A DNA stretch of 64,000 bases, taken from NCBI RefSeq assembly GCF_004323635.1, contig NZ_CP036515.1, positions 3,721,501-3,785,500 of the forward strand, written 5' to 3'. Both the position numbers and the translations under genes were made by a program. A model generated the notes under the pieces. It did no database searches. It was not told the DNA's origin and saw only the letters and a program-made list of their open reading frames with translations. Source of the DNA: Lichenihabitans psoromatis. GTDB taxonomy: Bacteria; Pseudomonadota; Alphaproteobacteria; Rhizobiales; Beijerinckiaceae. Positions 8,874 to 19,338 of the stretch are shown here, in pieces; the first letter of the stretch is position 1; every line of letters begins with the position of its first letter.

Positions 8874-11629
8874 CAGGCCTCCGGCTCCTCGTCGAGGTCC
8901 GCCCCGCCGACATCCGTGCCGCTGTCAGCCGCCTCGGGAATATGTTCGACCGACACTACCTTCTCGTCCTTAGCGGTGTTGAACACGATGACGCCTTGCG
9001 TGTTGCGGCCAGCGACGCGGATGCCTTCGACCGGGCAGCGGATCAACTGACCACCGTCCGTCACCAGCATGATCTCATCCGCATGTTCGACCGGGAACGA
9101 CGCCACCAGTTTGCCGTTGCGGGTATTGGTCACCATGGCGACGATACCCTTGCCGCCGCGTCCCGTCAGCCTATACTCGAACGACGAGCTTCGCTTGCCG
9201 AAGCCCCGCTCCGAAATCGTCAAAATGTCCTGCTCGGCTTCAGACATCTCGATATAGCGCTGCGGCGACAGCGTGTCGGGCCCATCCGGGGCGTCGCCGT
9301 TCTCACCGACGACCTCGTGTTCGATATCGTCTTCCACCACGCCCTCGCGGGCACGGCGCCGCTTGAGGTATGCGATCCGCTCGCCCGGCTCTGCCTCCAT
9401 GTGCCGCAGGATCGACAGGCCGATCACCTTGTCGCCCTCGGCGAGCGACACGCCACGGACACCCATCGAGTCACGACCCTTGAAGACCCGCACGTCGCCA
9501 ACCGCAAAGCGGATGCACTGGCCCTGGGCCGTCGTCAGCAGAACATCGTGCTGGCTTTCCGCACAGATCTGCACGTCGACGATGCCGTCGCCTTCATCGA
9601 GCTTCATCGCGATTTTGCCGGCCCGATTGACCTGAGCGAAGTCGCTTAGCTTGTTGCGCCGCACGGTGCCGCGTGTCGTCGCGAACATCACGTCCAGCGT
9701 ATCCCAACTCGCCTCTTCCTCCGGCATCGGCATGATGGTGGTGATCCGCTCACCCAGTTCGAGCGGCAGGATGTTGACCAGCGCCTTGCCCCGCGCCTGC
9801 GGGGCCGCGAGAGGCAACCGCCATACCTTTAGTTTGTACGCTTGCCCGCGCGAGGAGAAAAACAGCATCGGGGTATGCGTATTGGCGACGAACAAACGCG
9901 AGACGAAATCCTCGTCGCGGGTCTGCATGCCCGAGCGGCCTTTGCCGCCACGCCGTTGCGCCCGGTAGGTCGATAGCGGCACGCGTTTGATATAGCCGGC
10001 GTGACTGACCGTCACGACCATATCCTCGCGCTGGATGAGGTCTTCGTCATCCATGTCGGCATCGCTGTCGAGGATCATGGTCCGGCGCGGCGTCGCATAA
10101 GCGATGCGGATCGCGAGAAGCTCGCCTCTCACGATGTCGAAGATCCGAGCGCGCGACCCGAGGATTTCCAGCAGATCGGCGATTTCGACCGCCAGCTTGT
10201 TCAAAGCCTCGGCGATCTCGTCGCGACCAAGAGCGGTCAAACGAGCGAGGCGCAACTCGAGGATGGCACGGGCCTGCGCCTCCGACAGGCGATAGGTGCC
10301 ATCCTCCGCCAGCGCGTGACGCGGGTCGGCGATGAGCGTGATCAGGGGCGCCATATCACGGGCGGGCCAGGCCCGTTCCATCAAGTAGACGCGCGCCGCC
10401 GCCGTATCGGGCGATGTGCGGATCAAGCGGATCACTTCATCGATATTGGCGACCGCGATCGCGAGACCGACCTGAACATGGGCCGCGTCACGCGCCTTGT
10501 TGAGGCGGAACTTGGTCCGACGGGTCACCACCGTCTCGCGGAAATCCAAGAATGCGACCAGGATATCCTTGAGGTTCAGGACTTCCGGGCGGCCGCCGTT
10601 CAGCGCGATCATATTGGCGCCGAAGCTGCTCTGGAGCGAGGTGTAGCGCCAGAGCTGGTTCAGCACCACGTCCGGCACCGCGTCGCGTTTGATCTCGATC
10701 ACGATCCGCATGCCGTCGCGATCGGATTCGTCACGCAATTCGGAAATGCCCTCGACCCGCTTCTCGCGGACCAGCTCGGCGATTTTCTCGATCAGCGTCG
10801 TCTTGTTCACCTGATACGGAATTTCGGTCACGATCAGGGCTTCGCGATCGCGGCGGATTTCCTCGATCAAAACCTTGGCTCGAATCGGGATCGAGCCGCG
10901 GCCCGTATGATAGGCCGAGCGGATGCCGCTTCGTCCGAGGATCGCGCCTCCTGTGGGGAAATCCGGGCCTGGCACGATCTCGATGAGGTCGTCGATCGTG
11001 ATGTCGGGCCGATCCATCAATGCGATAACCGCATCGATGACTTCGCCGAGATTATGCGGCGGAATATTGGTGGCCATGCCGACCGCGATGCCGCCGGCAC
11101 CGTTGACCAACAGATTCGGAAACCGCGCCGGCAGCACGACGGGCTCGCTCTCCTTGCCGTCGTAGTTAGGTTGGAAGTCGACCGTGTTTTCGTCGATGTC
11201 CTGGATCAGCGCCAACGACGGAGCCGCCAAACGTGACTCCGTGTACCGCATCGCGGCTGCAGGATCGCCGTCGATGGAGCCGAAATTACCCTGCCCATCG
11301 ATCAGCGGCAGCCGCATCGAAAAGGTCTGCACCATGCGGACCATGGCGTCGTAGATCGCGCTGTCACCATGGGGATGGTACTTGCCCATCACATCGCCCA
11401 CGATCCGCGCTGACTTAACGTAAGGCCTGTCCGGTAAGTAATTGTTTTCCTGCATGGAATGCAGAATGCGCCTATGCACCGGCTTCAACCCGTCCCGCAC
11501 ATCCGGCAGGGCGCGGCTCACGATGACGCTCATGGCGTAATCGAGGTAGGACCGCTTCATCTCGTCCGTAATGGAGACCGGTCGGATACCCGACGATTCG
11601 TCCGGTCGATCTTTGTCGTGCTCAGCCAA
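8873..11629 (-). CDS. gyrA: DNA gyrase subunit A
   Basis: The cleavage-religation subunit of gyrase, 918 residues, normal length. The active-site tyrosine is Tyr129 in MRYTESRLA. The quinolone-resistance-determining region reads [15 protein letters not shown], with Ser90 and Asp94 at the positions equivalent to E. coli Ser83 and Asp87, so it has the usual susceptible-type residues there. The GyrA-box QRRGGKG, needed for DNA wrapping, is present at the start of the C-terminal beta-pinwheel domain. The C-terminus is acidic. It is followed directly by coaD. Confidence 0.98.
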   Translation of the reverse strand: MAEHDKDRPDESSGIRPVSITDEMKRSYLDYAMSVIVSRALPDVRDGLKPVHRRILHSMQENNYLPDRPYVKSARIVGDVMGKYHPHGDSAIYDAMVRMVQTFSMRLPLIDGQGNFGSIDGDPAAAMRYTESRLAAPSLALIQDIDENTVDFQPNYDGKESEPVVLPARFPNLLVNGAGGIAVGMATNIPPHNLGEVIDAVIALMDRPDITIDDLIEIVPGPDFPTGGAILGRSGIRSAYHTGRGSIPIRAKVLIEEIRRDREALIVTEIPYQVNKTTLIEKIAELVREKRVEGISELRDESDRDGMRIVIEIKRDAVPDVVLNQLWRYTSLQSSFGANMIALNGGRPEVLNLKDILVAFLDFRETVVTRRTKFRLNKARDAAHVQVGLAIAVANIDEVIRLIRTSPDTAAARVYLMERAWPARDMAPLITLIADPRHALAEDGTYRLSEAQARAILELRLARLTALGRDEIAEALNKLAVEIADLLEILGSRARIFDIVRGELLAIRIAYATPRRTMILDSDADMDDEDLIQREDMVVTVSHAGYIKRVPLSTYRAQRRGGKGRSGMQTRDEDFVSRLFVANTHTPMLFFSSRGQAYKLKVWRLPLAAPQARGKALVNILPLELGERITTIMPMPEEEASWDTLDVMFATTRGTVRRNKLSDFAQVNRAGKIAMKLDEGDGIVDVQICAESQHDVLLTTAQGQCIRFAVGDVRVFKGRDSMGVRGVSLAEGDKVIGLSILRHMEAEPGERIAYLKRRRAREGVVEDDIEHEVVGENGDAPDGPDTLSPQRYIEMSEAEQDILTISERGFGKRSSSFEYRLTGRGGKGIVAMVTNTRNGKLVASFPVEHADEIMLVTDGGQLIRCPVEGIRVAGRNTQGVIVFNTAKDEKVVSVEHIPEAADSGTDVGGADLDEEPEA

Positions 11630-11707
11630 AAACTTCGATTCCCAAACAGTTCAAGCCGTTATCTCTACTGGAAAGCGCCTGCGAGGCCAACCGTGGCGGA
11701 GAAGCGA

Positions 11708-12238
11708 TCAGAACGGGATGTCGTCGTCGATCGTCTCGGACAAGCGCCCACCGCCGGTGTTGCTCGGTCCACTGCTCGACCGTTGGTCCGACGCGCTCCG
11801 TCCGTAGCTGGACCCTGAGCCGCCCCCGCCAGACGGGCGCTCGAAGGAACCGCCCTCCTCGCGGCCACCGAAGTCACCGCCAGACCCGCGGCTATCGAGC
11901 AGCGTCAGTTCACCGCGATAGCGCTGCAGCACCACCTCGGTCGTGTATTTTTCGGCACCATCTTTGTCGGTCCATTTCCGAGTCTGCAACTGTCCCTCGA
12001 CATAGACCTTCGAGCCCTTCTTCAGATATTGCTCGGCGACTTTCGCGATATTCTCGTTGAAGATCACGACGTTGTGCCACTCGGTCTTTTCCTTGCGCTC
12101 GCCCGACGCCTTGTCGCGCCATGTTTCGGACGTCGCGATCGTCAGATTGACGACCGCCTCACCCGAATTCATGCGACGGACTTGCGGGTCCTTGCCGAGA
12201 TTGCCGATCAGGGTCACCTTGTTGACGCTACCCGCCAT
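11708..12238 (-). CDS. ssb: Single-stranded DNA-binding protein
   Basis: Binds single-stranded DNA during replication and repair. The N-terminal 110 residues are an OB fold ([19 protein letters not shown], then [19 protein letters not shown]); a Gly/Ser/Arg-rich flexible linker follows, and the C-terminus ends in the acidic tip DDDIPF that recruits partner proteins. I start at the ATG at 12236-12238 because GAGGAG lies six bases upstream; in-frame GTG and TTG codons immediately before it are weaker choices. Divergent from uvrA across a 275-base region containing an SOS box, the classic arrangement. Confidence 0.97.
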   Translation of the reverse strand: MAGSVNKVTLIGNLGKDPQVRRMNSGEAVVNLTIATSETWRDKASGERKEKTEWHNVVIFNENIAKVAEQYLKKGSKVYVEGQLQTRKWTDKDGAEKYTTEVVLQRYRGELTLLDSRGSGGDFGGREEGGSFERPSGGGGSGSSYGRSASDQRSSSGPSNTGGGRLSETIDDDIPF

Positions 12239-12374
12239 CACCAACTCCTCAAAAACTCAATCGACCGTTGTCGTTCTGCCGATGATCCTGCGCCGTTTGG
12301 CCCCGGAGGCGCAAGCCAAACCGAGCCGTTTGCAGGCTCAGATCACAGGTTCGGACACGTCGTCCACGGATTTT

Positions 12375-12389
12375 GTTCTTTTTCTGTTC
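12375..12389. promoter_or_regulatory. LexA (SOS) box of the alphaproteobacterial type
   Basis: The sequence is an exact GTTC-N7-GTTC (GTTC at 12375-12378 and 12386-12389), which is the established LexA operator in alphaproteobacteria. It lies in the ssb-uvrA intergenic region, 124 bases upstream of the uvrA start and 136 bases from the ssb start, so it could control either or both. uvrA is a canonical SOS gene. I did not see a second copy in this gap. The role is inferred from motif and location. Confidence 0.85.
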
Positions 12390-12513
12390 CAATCGGGACA
12401 GAGCTTTGATACCCACTCGGTACCATCCGAGGTTCCGCTCGCGCGTCGAGCCTTGTCGCTGCGGCCCCGTGCTGGCGGGACGGGCGTCGCGTTGCAAAAA
12501 GGCATGAGGCCGC

Positions 12514-15500
12514 ATGGCACGGAGACAGAAACAGGCTGGTGAAGCGGATGCGCCCGCCTCGGAAGCACTCGTGGTTTCGCAGGCCCCCGCGCTGCCGCCT
12601 TCGGCCAAGCCGGTTGAGACGCTCGTCGGCGTCACAACTCCGGCGTTTGACGGCCGCACGATCACGGTCCGTGGCGCGCGGGAGCACAATCTCAAGAACA
12701 TCGATCTCGTCATCCCACGCGACAAACTTGTCGTGTTCACGGGGCTGTCCGGGTCGGGTAAGTCGTCGCTGGCTTTCGATACGATCTATGCCGAAGGACA
12801 GCGCCGCTATGTCGAGTCCCTCTCGGCCTATGCGCGCCAGTTTCTCGAGATGATGCAGAAGCCGGACGTCGACCAGATCGACGGACTGTCGCCAGCGATC
12901 TCGATCGAACAGAAGACCACGTCGAAGAACCCCCGCTCCACCGTCGGCACCGTCACGGAAATCTATGATTACATGCGCCTGCTCTGGGCGCGGATCGGGA
13001 TTCCCTATTCGCCCGCGACCGGATTGCCGATCGAGAGCCAGACCGTCAGCCAGATGGTCGACCGGGTTCTGGCCTTGCCCGAGGGAACGCGCCTTTACCT
13101 GATCGCGCCAGCCATTCGCGGCCGCAAGGGCGAGTACCGCAAGGAAATCGCCGAATATCAGAAGAAGGGGTTTCAGCGTCTCAAGATCGATGGGGAGTTC
13201 TACCCCATCGATGAGACCCCGATTTTGGACAAGAAGTTCAAACACGACCTCGGTGTCGTTGTCGATCGGATCGTCGTGCGGCCCGATATCGCGACGCGAC
13301 TCGCCGAAAGCTTTGAGACCGCGCTAGAGCTCGCGGATGGCATAGCGGTCGTCGAACTTACCGATCCTGCAGACGGTCAAGACCGGGAAATAACCTTCTC
13401 GTCGAAGTTCGCCTGCCCTGTCTCGGGGTTTACGATCGCAGAGATCGAGCCACGGCTGTTCTCGTTCAACAATCCGTTTGGCGCTTGCCCGATCTGCGCC
13501 GGGCTCGGCTTTCAGATGTCGGTCGATCCGGAGCGCGTCGTCCCCGATACCACGTTGACGTTGAAGCGCGGTGCGATCGCGCCTTGGGCAAAATCCACCT
13601 CACCTTATTATGTCCAGACACTCGACGCGCTCGGCAAGCATTTCGGCTTTAAGCTCGATACCCGATGGGAGAGGCTGCCAAAACAGGTCCAGAACGTCAT
13701 TCTGTTCGGATCCGGGAGCGAGGAGGTTCGGTTCGCCTATGACGACGGCGTCCGGTCTTATGCGGTCAACAAGGCTTTCGAAGGCGTGGTCAATAATCTC
13801 GACCGGCGCTTCAAGGAGACCGAGAGCGAATTTGCGCGCGAGGAGATCGGCCGCTTCATGAGCGCGACACCGTGCCTCGCCTGTAGCGGCACGCGGCTCA
13901 AGCCCGAAGCGCTCGCCGTGAAGATCGACATGCAGACCATCAGTGCGGTTTGCGATCTTCCCATCCGCGCATGCCTCGACTGGGCTGCCTCGCTTCCCGA
14001 GAAACTCGACCCGCAACGAAATGAGATCGCGGCCCGCATTCTCAAGGAAATCCGTGATCGACTCACCTTCCTGCTCGATGTCGGGCTTAATTATCTGACG
14101 CTTGCGCGCGCAGCCGGCACCCTTTCGGGCGGCGAAAGCCAGCGCATCCGGCTCGCGTCGCAAATCGGCTCCGGCCTCACAGGCGTGCTTTACGTTTTGG
14201 ACGAGCCATCCATCGGCTTGCATCAGCGCGACAACGAGCGGCTCCTCGACACGCTGCGGCGTTTACGGGGGCTCGGCAACAGCGTCATCGTGGTCGAGCA
14301 TGACGAAGATGCGATCCGAGCGGCCGATTACGTGGTCGATGTCGGGCCCGGCGCCGGCATCCACGGCGGCGAGATCGTCTCGGCCGGTACGCCCGAGCAG
14401 ATCATGGCGGACCCCAATTCGCTCACCGGGCAATATTTGACCGGCGTCAAGATGGTCGGCGTGCCGCGCACGAGGCGCAAGGCTAAGAATGGCGATCACC
14501 TGCGCGTCACCGGCGCGCGCGGCAATAATTTGAGGAACGTGACGCTCGACGTGCCCCTCGGCACCTTCACATGCGTCACGGGCGTGTCGGGGGGCGGCAA
14601 GTCGACGCTGGTGATCGACACCCTTTACAAGGCGGTCGCGCGGCGACTGAACGGAGCCATCGATCACCCTGCCCCGCATGACGCGATCGAGGGCCTCGAA
14701 CACATCGACAAGGTAATCGACATCGATCAGTCGCCGATCGGGCGGACGCCGCGGTCCAATCCGGCCACTTACACGGGAGCGTTCACGCCGATCCGCGAAT
14801 GGTTCGCCGGCTTGCCGGAATCCAAAGCGCGCGGCTACCTGCCAGGCCGTTTCTCCTTCAATGTGAAGGGTGGCCGTTGCGAGGCGTGCCAGGGGGATGG
14901 CGTCATCAAGATCGAAATGCACTTCCTGCCCGACGTCTATGTCACCTGCGACGTCTGCAAAGGAAAGCGCTACGGACGCGAGACATTAGAGGTCAAGTAT
15001 CGCGACAACTCGATCGCCGATGTGCTCGACATGTCGGTCGAGGAGGCCGCGACGCTGTTCAAACCGGTACCGTCGATCCGCGAGAAGATGGAGACGCTGG
15101 CACGCGTCGGGCTCGGCTACATCAAGGTCGGGCAGCAGGCCAATACCTTGTCGGGTGGCGAGGCCCAGCGCGTCAAACTGTCGAAGGAGTTGTCGCGACG
15201 CTCCACCGGGCGGACGCTTTACATTCTCGATGAGCCGACGACGGGGCTGCATTTTCACGATGTCGCCAAACTACTCGAAGTGCTGCACGAACTCGTCGAT
15301 CAAGGCAATACGGTCGTGGTCATCGAGCATAATCTCGAAGTCATCAAAACAGCCGATTATGTCGTCGACATCGGACCGGAAGGCGGGAGCGGCGGCGGTC
15401 AGGTCGTGGCGACAGGAACACCCGAAGATATCGCGCGCTCGAAGGCCAGCCACACAGGGCGCTTCCTGCGAGACGTGTTGAAGCGTCGGCCCTTGGTGCT

Positions 15501-15519
15501 TGAGGCTGCCGCCGAATAA
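12514..15519 (+). CDS. uvrA: Excinuclease ABC subunit A
   Basis: The damage-recognition ATPase of nucleotide excision repair, 1001 residues. Two ABC ATPase modules are visible with Walker A motifs [12 protein letters not shown] and [10 protein letters not shown] and signature motifs LSGGESQR and LSGGEAQR. The C-terminal zinc site is intact (CEACQGDG and CDVCKGKR). In the first zinc region one pair reads CPVSGF instead of CPxCG, leaving one cysteine missing, with the partner pair CPIC kept; this substitution is, as far as I recall, common in alphaproteobacteria. The first 40 residues before the conserved core are an Ala/Pro-rich extension. Transcribed divergently from ssb and probably SOS-regulated. 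Confidence 0.98.
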   Translation: MARRQKQAGEADAPASEALVVSQAPALPPSAKPVETLVGVTTPAFDGRTITVRGAREHNLKNIDLVIPRDKLVVFTGLSGSGKSSLAFDTIYAEGQRRYVESLSAYARQFLEMMQKPDVDQIDGLSPAISIEQKTTSKNPRSTVGTVTEIYDYMRLLWARIGIPYSPATGLPIESQTVSQMVDRVLALPEGTRLYLIAPAIRGRKGEYRKEIAEYQKKGFQRLKIDGEFYPIDETPILDKKFKHDLGVVVDRIVVRPDIATRLAESFETALELADGIAVVELTDPADGQDREITFSSKFACPVSGFTIAEIEPRLFSFNNPFGACPICAGLGFQMSVDPERVVPDTTLTLKRGAIAPWAKSTSPYYVQTLDALGKHFGFKLDTRWERLPKQVQNVILFGSGSEEVRFAYDDGVRSYAVNKAFEGVVNNLDRRFKETESEFAREEIGRFMSATPCLACSGTRLKPEALAVKIDMQTISAVCDLPIRACLDWAASLPEKLDPQRNEIAARILKEIRDRLTFLLDVGLNYLTLARAAGTLSGGESQRIRLASQIGSGLTGVLYVLDEPSIGLHQRDNERLLDTLRRLRGLGNSVIVVEHDEDAIRAADYVVDVGPGAGIHGGEIVSAGTPEQIMADPNSLTGQYLTGVKMVGVPRTRRKAKNGDHLRVTGARGNNLRNVTLDVPLGTFTCVTGVSGGGKSTLVIDTLYKAVARRLNGAIDHPAPHDAIEGLEHIDKVIDIDQSPIGRTPRSNPATYTGAFTPIREWFAGLPESKARGYLPGRFSFNVKGGRCEACQGDGVIKIEMHFLPDVYVTCDVCKGKRYGRETLEVKYRDNSIADVLDMSVEEAATLFKPVPSIREKMETLARVGLGYIKVGQQANTLSGGEAQRVKLSKELSRRSTGRTLYILDEPTTGLHFHDVAKLLEVLHELVDQGNTVVVIEHNLEVIKTADYVVDIGPEGGSGGGQVVATGTPEDIARSKASHTGRFLRDVLKRRPLVLEAAAE

Positions 15520-15906
15520 ACCCGTCACCCTCTCGCATCGTGCGATGCGCCCCGAGGATGATTAACCCGATGGTGCGATGCAATATCTCCACTACATCCG
15601 ACATCCGGCATCTACCTAAATACCGCGCAGTCTCCGCGTCTGACCTCCGGACGTCATGCGATTTTCACATCGCACCTTTGGCGAACTGCAGCAGCGCAGC
15701 AACTTCGGCCGGGTCCACGGACCGGATCGAGTCGCATTAGCTTGATTGTCTTAGCGGTTTGCTAAGATCGTCATGCGTTTCGCGCATGGGTGGGCTTAAG
15801 ACGAGACGGGTTATCGACGCTGCGATTTTCGATATATTGCACTGCATCAAAGCGGTCGTGGCGCAGCAGATAGTTGAGCGACGACTTAATAAGAAGGAAC
15901 AGTGCT
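15520..15906 (+). other. 387-base gene-free region with several inverted repeats
   Basis: No coding frame here is convincing. The stretch holds several short perfect hairpins: CGCATC/GATGCG (15534-15549, just after uvrA), GCGAT/ATCGC (15658-15673), GGTCC/GGACC (15712-15723, only two bases between arms), CTTAGC/GCTAAG (15750-15766) and CATGCG/CGCATG (15772-15788). None has a T-tract, so they do not read as ordinary intrinsic terminators. It could be a uvrA 3' end plus a regulatory leader of the DUF1127 gene, or a small RNA. This is inference from structure only. Confidence 0.4.
15811..15838 (+). promoter_or_regulatory. Possible promoter of the DUF1127 gene
   Basis: TTATCG (15811-15816) and TATATT (15833-15838) are separated by 16 bases and lie about 70 bases upstream of the DUF1127 start. 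The -10-like element is good and AT-rich in a GC-rich background; the -35-like element is weak. Assignment is by eye only. Confidence 0.3.
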
Positions 15907-16065
15907 ATGATCAAAACTCTCTCTGCAAAGCTGCATGCTTGGCGCCGTTTCCGCGAGTCGGTTCGGGAACTGTCGCGTCTGTCGGATCGCGAATTGAACG
16001 ACCTCGGCATCGGCCGGTCGGATATTGAAGACGTCGTACGTCAGGGCGCTCGTATCCACGACTGA
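15907..16065 (+). CDS. DUF1127 domain small protein
   Basis: A 52-residue basic peptide with the DUF1127 signature: an Arg-rich helix (AWRRFRESVRELSRLSDRELNDLG) followed by IGRSDIEDVVR. DUF1127 peptides are abundant in alphaproteobacteria; some bind RNA or influence phosphate, polyamine or small-RNA metabolism, but a function for this one cannot be read from sequence. I start at the ATG at 15907 because AAGAAGGAA precedes it at suitable spacing and the domain begins there. It is monocistronic, with an intrinsic terminator shortly downstream. Confidence 0.9.
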   Translation: MIKTLSAKLHAWRRFRESVRELSRLSDRELNDLGIGRSDIEDVVRQGARIHD

Positions 16066-16109
16066 ATTCATCTGGTTCGCGGGTGTGGCCGATGCCCCCG
16101 TGACGTCAG

Positions 16110-16143
16110 AACGCCCGCCGGTCCTCCCCCGGCGGGCGTTTTC
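16110..16143 (+). terminator. Rho-independent terminator after the DUF1127 gene
   Basis: A perfect 12-bp stem (AACGCCCGCCGG at 16110-16121 with CCGGCGGGCGTT at 16129-16140) closes a 7-base loop and runs into a T-rich tail (TTTTCGGTTT). It is 45 bases after the DUF1127 stop and upstream of trmFO, so it should end the DUF1127 transcript. It is the clearest intrinsic terminator I noticed in the window. Confidence 0.9.
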
Positions 16144-16215
16144 GGTTTATGCCGTTCATCGGTTCTGGTCGTGGCCAGCCGTTCACATGTCCGCGTTCCT
16201 GCTTTAGGTTGCGGT

Positions 16216-17640
16216 ATGAATCCAATCCATATGATCAAACCCGTTCACGTCATTGGTGGCGGCTTAGCTGGCAGCGAAGCGGCCTTCCAGATCGCGAAAG
16301 CCGGTGTGCCTGTCGTGCTGCACGAGATGCGTCCGGTTCGCGGAACTGAAGCGCATCGCACCGACGGGCTTGCCGAGCTCGTCTGTTCCAATTCCTTTCG
16401 CTCGGATGATGCCAGCACCAATGCGGTTGGCGTCATCCATCGCGAGATGCGCCGGCTCGGCTCCGTCATCATGGCCTGCGCGGATCGGCATCAGGTCCCG
16501 GCTGGCGGTGCGCTGGCGGTCGACCGCGACGGGTTCTCGCGAGCTGTCGGAACCGCCATCGCGAACCATCCGCTGATTTCGGTCGAACGCGGCGAGATCG
16601 ACGGCCTCCCGCCTGCCGATTGGGACAATGTCATCGTGGCGACGGGTCCGTTGACCTCGCCGGCGCTCGCGACCGCCATCGGGAGCCTGACCGGGGAAGA
16701 GCAGCTCGCCTTCTTCGATGCCATCGCGCCGATCGTCCATCGCGACACGATCGATCTCGACAAGGCCTGGTTCCAGTCCAGATACGACAAAATGGGCCCT
16801 GGCGGCACGGGGGCTGATTACATCAATTGTCCGCTGGATCGCGAGCAATATGAGGCGTTCCTGGATGCCCTGGTGGCGGGCGATACGGTCGGCTTTAAGT
16901 CGTTCGAGGGGACGCCTTATTTCAACGGCTGCCTGCCGATCGAAGTGATGGCGGAACGTGGCCGGGAAACGCTGCGACATGGCCCGATGAAGCCTGTGGG
17001 CTTGACCAATCCGCATAACCCGACCGTGAAGGCTTACGCGATCGTCCAGTTGCGTCAGGATAACGCGCTCGGCACGCTCTACAACATGGTCGGTTTTCAG
17101 ACGAAGCTGAAATATGCCGAGCAAACAGCAGTGTTTCGGATGATTCCCGGTCTCGAACAGGCGGAATTCGCTCGCTTGGGTGGCTTGCACCGGAACACGT
17201 TCCTCAATTCACCCAAGGTGCTCGATCCGCTGCTGCGCCTCAAGGCGATGCCGCGTTTGCGCTTCGCGGGGCAGATCACAGGCTGCGAGGGTTATGTCGA
17301 AAGTGCCGCGATCGGGCTGATGGCGGGCCGAATGGCGGCGGCCGAGCGGCTCGGCACTGCGGTGTCGCTCCCGCCACCGACCACTGCGATCGGTGCGCTG
17401 ATCAACCACATCACAGGCGGCCATCTCGAGACGATCGATAGCGGGCCACCGTCGTTTCAGCCGATGAATGTCAACTTCGGCCTGTTCCCGCCACTAGCCA
17501 TGGTCCCCAAAGCGGAGGATGGAAAGCGGCTGCGCGGCCCTGAAAAGGCTGTCGCCAAGAAAAAGGCCATGAGCCAACGCGCCTCCGATGATCTCGACGC
17601 TTGGCTCTGTGAGCCCGTGTCGACAAGCGTTTCGGCCTAG
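16216..17640 (+). CDS. trmFO: Methylenetetrahydrofolate--tRNA-(uracil-5-)-methyltransferase
   Basis: A folate- and FAD-dependent enzyme that makes 5-methyluridine at position 54 of tRNA. The N-terminus has the dinucleotide-binding motif [15 protein letters not shown]; the family motifs [11 protein letters not shown] and [16 protein letters not shown] follow, and a second conserved block ([20 protein letters not shown]) is near residue 350. Length is 474 residues, slightly over the usual 440-470. I start at the ATG at 16216; a second ATG 15 bases downstream ([10 protein letters not shown]) is an equally plausible start. Convergent with sufT. Confidence 0.96.
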   Translation: MNPIHMIKPVHVIGGGLAGSEAAFQIAKAGVPVVLHEMRPVRGTEAHRTDGLAELVCSNSFRSDDASTNAVGVIHREMRRLGSVIMACADRHQVPAGGALAVDRDGFSRAVGTAIANHPLISVERGEIDGLPPADWDNVIVATGPLTSPALATAIGSLTGEEQLAFFDAIAPIVHRDTIDLDKAWFQSRYDKMGPGGTGADYINCPLDREQYEAFLDALVAGDTVGFKSFEGTPYFNGCLPIEVMAERGRETLRHGPMKPVGLTNPHNPTVKAYAIVQLRQDNALGTLYNMVGFQTKLKYAEQTAVFRMIPGLEQAEFARLGGLHRNTFLNSPKVLDPLLRLKAMPRLRFAGQITGCEGYVESAAIGLMAGRMAAAERLGTAVSLPPPTTAIGALINHITGGHLETIDSGPPSFQPMNVNFGLFPPLAMVPKAEDGKRLRGPEKAVAKKKAMSQRASDDLDAWLCEPVSTSVSA

Positions 17641-17651
17641 AGGTCGTGGTC

Positions 17652-17677
17652 GGCCCGGTTCAATAGCGGACCGGGCC
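17652..17677. other. Stem-loop between convergent trmFO and sufT
   Basis: GGCCCGGT (17652-17659) pairs perfectly with ACCGGGCC (17670-17677) across a 10-base loop. It sits in the 43-base gap between two convergent stop codons, so it may end transcription or protect 3' ends from both sides. There is no T-tract on either strand, so it is not a textbook intrinsic terminator. Confidence 0.45.
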
Positions 17678-17683
17678 TGGACG

Positions 17684-18094
17684 TCACCACATGTCGAGAG
17701 CGACGCGGGCCTCGTCCGACATGCGGCTTTGATCCCACGGCGGATCGAACACCATCGACACCTTAGCACCCGCAACGCCAGGAACGCCTGCGACCGCGGT
17801 TTCGACCCAGCCCGGCATTTCGCCCGCAACCGGACAAGCCGGCGCGGTCAGCGTCATATCGACCGACACAAAACGACTATCGTCGATGTCGATCCGGTAG
17901 ATCAGTCCGAGTTCGTAGATGTCGACCGGGATCTCAGGATCATAGACGGTCTTCAGCGCCGTGATGAGGCCTTCTGTCAGGCGATCGATCTCCTCCGGCG
18001 TGATGTCGGAGGGTTGCGCGATGGCCGGACGATTGGGCTGGGCGTCCTCGGTGGCGGCGGCCGACGCCGGGGCCGGAACTGATGGATTAGACAT
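17684..18094 (-). CDS. sufT: SUF system-associated DUF59/MIP18 protein
   Basis: A 136-residue protein with an Ala/Pro-rich N-terminal tail of about 35 residues and a DUF59 domain (TVYDPEIPVDIYELGLIYRI, then TLTAPACPVAGEMP and VFDPPWD). Such proteins aid Fe-S cluster maturation. It is the last gene of the suf operon. I start at the ATG at 18092-18094, six bases after the sufS stop, because GTGAGG directly upstream can act as ribosome-binding site; the GTG at 18103 would overlap the sufS stop and is possible. The conserved cysteine lies in TAPACPVAG. No HesB/SufA-type gene follows; the next gene is trmFO on the other strand. Confidence 0.9.
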   Translation of the reverse strand: MSNPSVPAPASAAATEDAQPNRPAIAQPSDITPEEIDRLTEGLITALKTVYDPEIPVDIYELGLIYRIDIDDSRFVSVDMTLTAPACPVAGEMPGWVETAVAGVPGVAGAKVSMVFDPPWDQSRMSDEARVALDMW

Positions 18095-18099
18095 GAGCC

Positions 18100-19338
18100 T
18101 CACGCGAAAAGAGCTTCGGCCCGGGTCAGGGCCTCGGCGAGTTTATCGACATCGTCGAACGTATTATACATTGCAAAGGAAGCGCGGCAGGTTGAGGTGA
18201 CACCGAAACGCTGCATCAGCGGCATCGCGCAATGAGTCCCGGCGCGAACCGCAACACCCGACCGATCGATGACGGTCGCCACATCATGGGCATGGGCGTT
18301 TTTCATCTCAAACGACAAGATCGCGCCTTTGTCTGGCGTGGTACCGAAAATCCGGAGCGAGTTCATACGCCCGAGGCGTTCATGCGCATAGGCGGTCAGA
18401 GCGGCCTCGTGGGCCCGGATCGCCGGGCGCCCGATCGCATCCACGTAATCGACGGCGGCCCCGAGCCCGATCGCCTGCACGATCGGCGGTGTCCCAGCTT
18501 CGAAGCGATGCGGCGGACCATTGTAGGAAATCGTGTCCTTCGTCACGACATCGATCATCTCACCACCGCCGTTGAACGGCGGCAACGCGGCCATCAGATC
18601 TCGCTTGCCGTAGAGCACGCCAATGCCGGTCGGGCCGTAGAGCTTATGCCCGGTGAAGACATAAAAATCAGCATCGAGATCACGCACGTCGACATCGAGA
18701 TGCACGGCGCCCTGTGACCCATCGACCAACACCGGGATGCCGCGCTCATGTGCGATGCGGATGATCTCCTTGATGGGCGTGATCGTGCCGAGCACGTTCG
18801 ACATATGCGTGATCGCGACGATTTTGGTCCGCTCCGTCAAGGCGCGCTCGAACGCCTCGATCTGAAACGAACCGTCGTCCTCGACATCGACCCAAGTCAG
18901 CACCGCGCCTTTGCGCTCGCGCAGAAAATGCCACGGAACGATGTTGGAGTGATGCTCCATGATCGACAGGACGATCTCGTCGCTCTCCCCGATATGCGCC
19001 TGCCCAAACGACGATGCCACGAGGTTGATGGCTTCGGTGGCCGAGCGGGTGAAGATGATCTCGTCGGTCGAGCCCGCGTTCAGAAACGCACGCACCTTTT
19101 CGCGCGCGCCCTCGAAAGCCTCGGTCGCGGCATTGGCAAGGTAATGCAAGCCGCGGTGCACATTGGCATATTCATGTTCATAGGCGTAGGTGATCCGCTC
19201 GATCACCGCCTTCGGCTTTTGCACCGAAGCGGCATTGTCGAGATACACCAGCGGCTTGCCATAGGGCCGAACCGACAGGATCGGGAAATCGGCGCGGATG
19301 CGCTCGACATCGAAAGCTGCCGGCTCGGCGTCGGTCAT
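18100..19338 (-). CDS. sufS: Cysteine desulfurase SufS
   Basis: A PLP enzyme of the class II (SufS/CsdA) type that releases sulfur from cysteine for the SufBCD scaffold. The PLP lysine lies in FTGHKLYGPTG and the persulfide cysteine in the short-loop motif RAGTHCAMPLMQRF, typical of class II. Length is 412 residues from the ATG at 19336-19338. I choose this start because it overlaps the sufD stop as ATGA; a longer version from 19359 would extend deep into sufD. Confidence 0.96.
   Translation of the reverse strand: MTDAEPAAFDVERIRADFPILSVRPYGKPLVYLDNAASVQKPKAVIERITYAYEHEYANVHRGLHYLANAATEAFEGAREKVRAFLNAGSTDEIIFTRSATEAINLVASSFGQAHIGESDEIVLSIMEHHSNIVPWHFLRERKGAVLTWVDVEDDGSFQIEAFERALTERTKIVAITHMSNVLGTITPIKEIIRIAHERGIPVLVDGSQGAVHLDVDVRDLDADFYVFTGHKLYGPTGIGVLYGKRDLMAALPPFNGGGEMIDVVTKDTISYNGPPHRFEAGTPPIVQAIGLGAAVDYVDAIGRPAIRAHEAALTAYAHERLGRMNSLRIFGTTPDKGAILSFEMKNAHAHDVATVIDRSGVAVRAGTHCAMPLMQRFGVTSTCRASFAMYNTFDDVDKLAEALTRAEALFA

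Noticed and set aside
10001-11236. 411-codon plus-strand frame opposite gyrA
   Set aside because: Antisense to a certain gene; composition is dominated by Asp/Arg/His from complementary codons and no motif is visible.
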